From NCBI GenBank assembly GCA_037892935.1, contig JAYXKI010000013.1, forward strand, positions 310,001 to 374,000: a stretch of DNA of 64,000 bases, in the 5' to 3' direction. The DNA is from Phlebopus portentosus. Lineage: Eukaryota > Basidiomycota > Agaricomycetes > Boletales > Boletinellaceae. Position 1 is the first letter of the stretch, and the number at the start of each line of letters is the position of its first letter. The position numbers were made by a program, and so were the translations under genes. The notes below the pieces were generated by a model. It was not told the DNA's origin. It saw nothing but the letters and a program-made list of their open reading frames with translations, and ran no database searches. Shown piece by piece: positions 62,060-64,000 of the stretch.

Positions 62060-62794
62060 ATCTCATCCGAGACTTGGTATAGAGATGTATGAGAGCTCAA
62101 CTTCAACTCGAAACATGTCTTCCATAAAGTGTGGTTTTATCCGCAAGACGTCGAGCAGATTCTGTACGTGCTCCGCCCGTCCGAGACAGGACTCTTCGAT
62201 AGATTTGATTTTGCATAATGCGCGGATACAATACCCTCTATGGAAACAGTGCATGATATAGGTGATACTTCAGGTGATTGAATAGCACTGAAACTCGGGG
62301 ATGTCATCAAACTACTTTCATCGCTCCGGACGTGTCGAGAATGCTGGTTGTTGGAGCCAATAGTACTGTGTTCAGGGAATACTCAAATTCATTCTCTTGT
62401 GGGACTTTCGCATTAATATTGCCAATTTTCTACTCCTCTGTTTCAGTATATATTTCTCCTCTGTATCATGTGCATGGATAGTCTGCCAGATCATGATATG
62501 ACAGAAACCGTAAACTGTACAGATTCGGGACTTCCCTGGAGACGCCGATCACAAAACTCTCACGACGCAGAACTCAGTCAGTCGTTTTCAATTTCAAAGC
62601 CTTTCAGTTCCTTCACTCCAGTGCGCCAGTGTACGCCCGAGAGAGAGACTTCACCCTACATTCTTGTCGACCTATGACCTGAAAGTAACTCATTTTGACT
62701 TCTCGCGAGCGACTTTCGTATACACTGATACGCAAAGATTCTGCTTTCGTTGCATCAACGCTTGCAATCGACGAAAGAACACAGACAGCATGTT
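62060..62794. other. Unique sequence between units 2 and 3
   Basis: Where unit 3 should start with carrier exons, unrelated sequence is found. No gene is recognised; small + frames show no motif. Homology to the other units resumes near 62795 ('tttatgatcacagac'). Confidence 0.5.
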
Positions 62795-64000
62795 TATGAT
62801 CACAGACAGACCGCGATCTCGCCGATTCCTTTGTGGGGAGGACAACGAAACCGGGAGGTATATTGTCTAGTGGACAAGTTTACAGGAATACGCTGGAGAA
62901 GGAAGAAGAGAGACTAATGGTACAGACTATCTACAAGTGGCAAAGCTAACGCTACTATTAATCGACGCATCGCCTCCTACGCTGGAGAGTTCTCTACATT
63001 CTAGCCTACATCGTTTCTGTCTTGCCGTATGGCACTGCTCGAGCGTAGAGGCGAGGTTGTCACGCAGGTGGACGCCGCTCGCTGATCGTGTATGATGCGA
63101 GCCGAGTTCCAGACTCCTTACTAGGCTGTCGTCGGCGAATGTGTGCCTGCGGCGTAGCGACAGTTTCGGATATAGTACACTGTTACACAGAAGGGAAGAA
63201 GCCACGCAGATATAAATAGGAAGACAACGCAAGGGAAATATTTTTCGGTGTGTTTAGTCCTCTGATTCGCGAGGTCTGGAGACTGGTATTAATACGCGTT
63301 CAGGTCATTCAAAGAATATGTATGACTTACTCCTTTAATTCAAGTGACGTTTAGCTGTGACCGTTGATTATACCGCCGCGGCGCCTAGTGCGAACTCGTT
63401 CCCGGCCCTTCCATCCGCTTCACGCATCCGTTGGATCCCTAGGAGGATAGCGCGGTCAACGTCAGGAGGACTCATGATTTCGGCGTCGGTGGGATTTGTA
63501 GGCTGCACCAACCGAATCGTAGGACCATTGAAAATGAACGAGTCTGGAGACGACACAGGGGACGAGGCACGCGAGAAGACCGGGCTGGAGCACGGGGAAT
63601 CGGAGGAGTTAGACTCCTCATCCGCAAAATAGCTGTCCTCATTTGCGACATGGCCGGAGAACGAGTTGTCCAGAAGGAAGAACGAGCCATCGCCATCAGT
63701 CGAGAACGAGTGATTCGCAGCCGGATTGAAATCGGCGATCACGGACCTATCCAGCTCATCGTCGAACCAGCTGGAGTCAGATTCGTTCTTATCGAAGGAC
63801 AGGTCGTTGCGCTCAACGAAGATATCCCCGAACTCCCGGACGAGCCTGGCGATTTCATGACCGCGTACGTAGGTTGCCTCTGGGGAGCTCGAACTAGCCG
63901 GGGTGGACTGACGAGGGGGAGTAGATTCGCGGGGCGGGGACCTCTTGAGCACGAAAGTAGGCCTAGGAGGGTGAGTGCGTTCGTGACCTTCAAAGTTCTC
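62795..64000. repeat. Tandem segmental duplication, unit 3 (partial, cut by window end)
   Basis: Matches units 1 and 2 in patches from the 'tttatgatcacagac' / 'ggtatattgtctag' stretch (62797-62872), then 63170-63360 and through exon 3 of the minus-strand gene. It is more diverged from units 1 and 2 than they are from each other and lacks the carrier fragment. Confidence 0.8.
63368..64000 (-). CDS. Unrecognised 3-exon protein, tandem family member 3 (partial)
   Basis: The C-terminal part of exon 3 is present, with stop at 63368. It has VRGHEIARLVREFGDIFVER, a VIADFNPAANHSFSTDGDG segment and GIQRMREADGRAGNEFALG. The frame runs open to the window end, so the 5' part lies outside. It has more differences from members 1 and 2 than they have between them. 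Confidence 0.7.
   Translation of the reverse strand, partial: ENFEGHERTHPPRPTFVLKRSPPRESTPPRQSTPASSSSPEATYVRGHEIARLVREFGDIFVERNDLSFDKNESDSSWFDDELDRSVIADFNPAANHSFSTDGDGSFFLLDNSFSGHVANEDSYFADEESNSSDSPCSSPVFSRASSPVSSPDSFIFNGPTIRLVQPTNPTDAEIMSPPDVDRAILLGIQRMREADGRAGNEFALGAAAV

Noticed and set aside
1..64000. CRISPR arrays, bacterial operons, prophage
   Set aside because: No spaced short repeats and no bacterial gene order; the window is eukaryotic with spliced genes.

Overview
The window reads as nuclear DNA of a filamentous basidiomycete, most likely an Agaricomycete. Genes carry many short introns (about 50-90 nt) with GTRNGT donors and CTRAY-like branch sites. There are basidiomycete-style families (TPR-CHAT, F-box/LRR, CFEM, GH5 exo-glucanase), an intron-bearing nuclear tRNA, and no bacterial operon logic. 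Most genes cannot be read as single ORFs, so I rebuilt exons by hand. Exon joins are reliable where flanking protein motifs become continuous and are marked uncertain elsewhere.

Layout. 1-8.4 kb: gene-poor, degenerate repeats, microsatellites and a hAT-like MITE (5697-6222). 8.4-11.1 kb (-): type II membrane-anchored GH5 exo-beta-1,3-glucanase. 12 kb: relic of a CHAT protease domain. 14.4-15.7 kb: conserved fungal protein of unknown function. 15.8-17.2 kb: chimeric TPR-MIT gene. 17.9-21.7 kb (+): neutral ceramidase in 19 exons. 23-27.4 kb (-): large TPR-CHAT (caspase-like) protein. 28.6-29.4 kb: broken aldo-keto reductase. 29.9-33.7 kb: two divergent F-box-like paralogs, then a third, zinc-binding F-box-like gene (to 37.05 kb). 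37.9-39.1 kb (-): 8-cysteine CFEM protein with a GPI-like tail. 39.6-48.0 kb (-): three tandem membrane-anchored histidine-phosphatase paralogs sharing a 6-8 nt microexon. 48.6-54.8 kb: housekeeping block (SRP72-like, pinin-like, tRNA-Thr, REXO4, mitochondrial carrier). 54.55-64 kb: tandem segmental duplication of about 3.7-3.8 kb units, each carrying one unrecognised 3-exon gene; the duplication also copied the 3' end of the carrier gene.

Two themes stand out. First, TPR-CHAT material occurs at three places (intact-looking gene, CHAT relic, TPR repeats fused to a MIT protein), which suggests turnover of a cell-death/recognition-type family. Second, nearly every long gene contains isolated 1-nt frameshifts, nearly all equivalent to loss of one base, including genes expected to be essential. 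The simplest reading is uncorrected base-deletion errors in a long-read assembly laid over some real gene decay.
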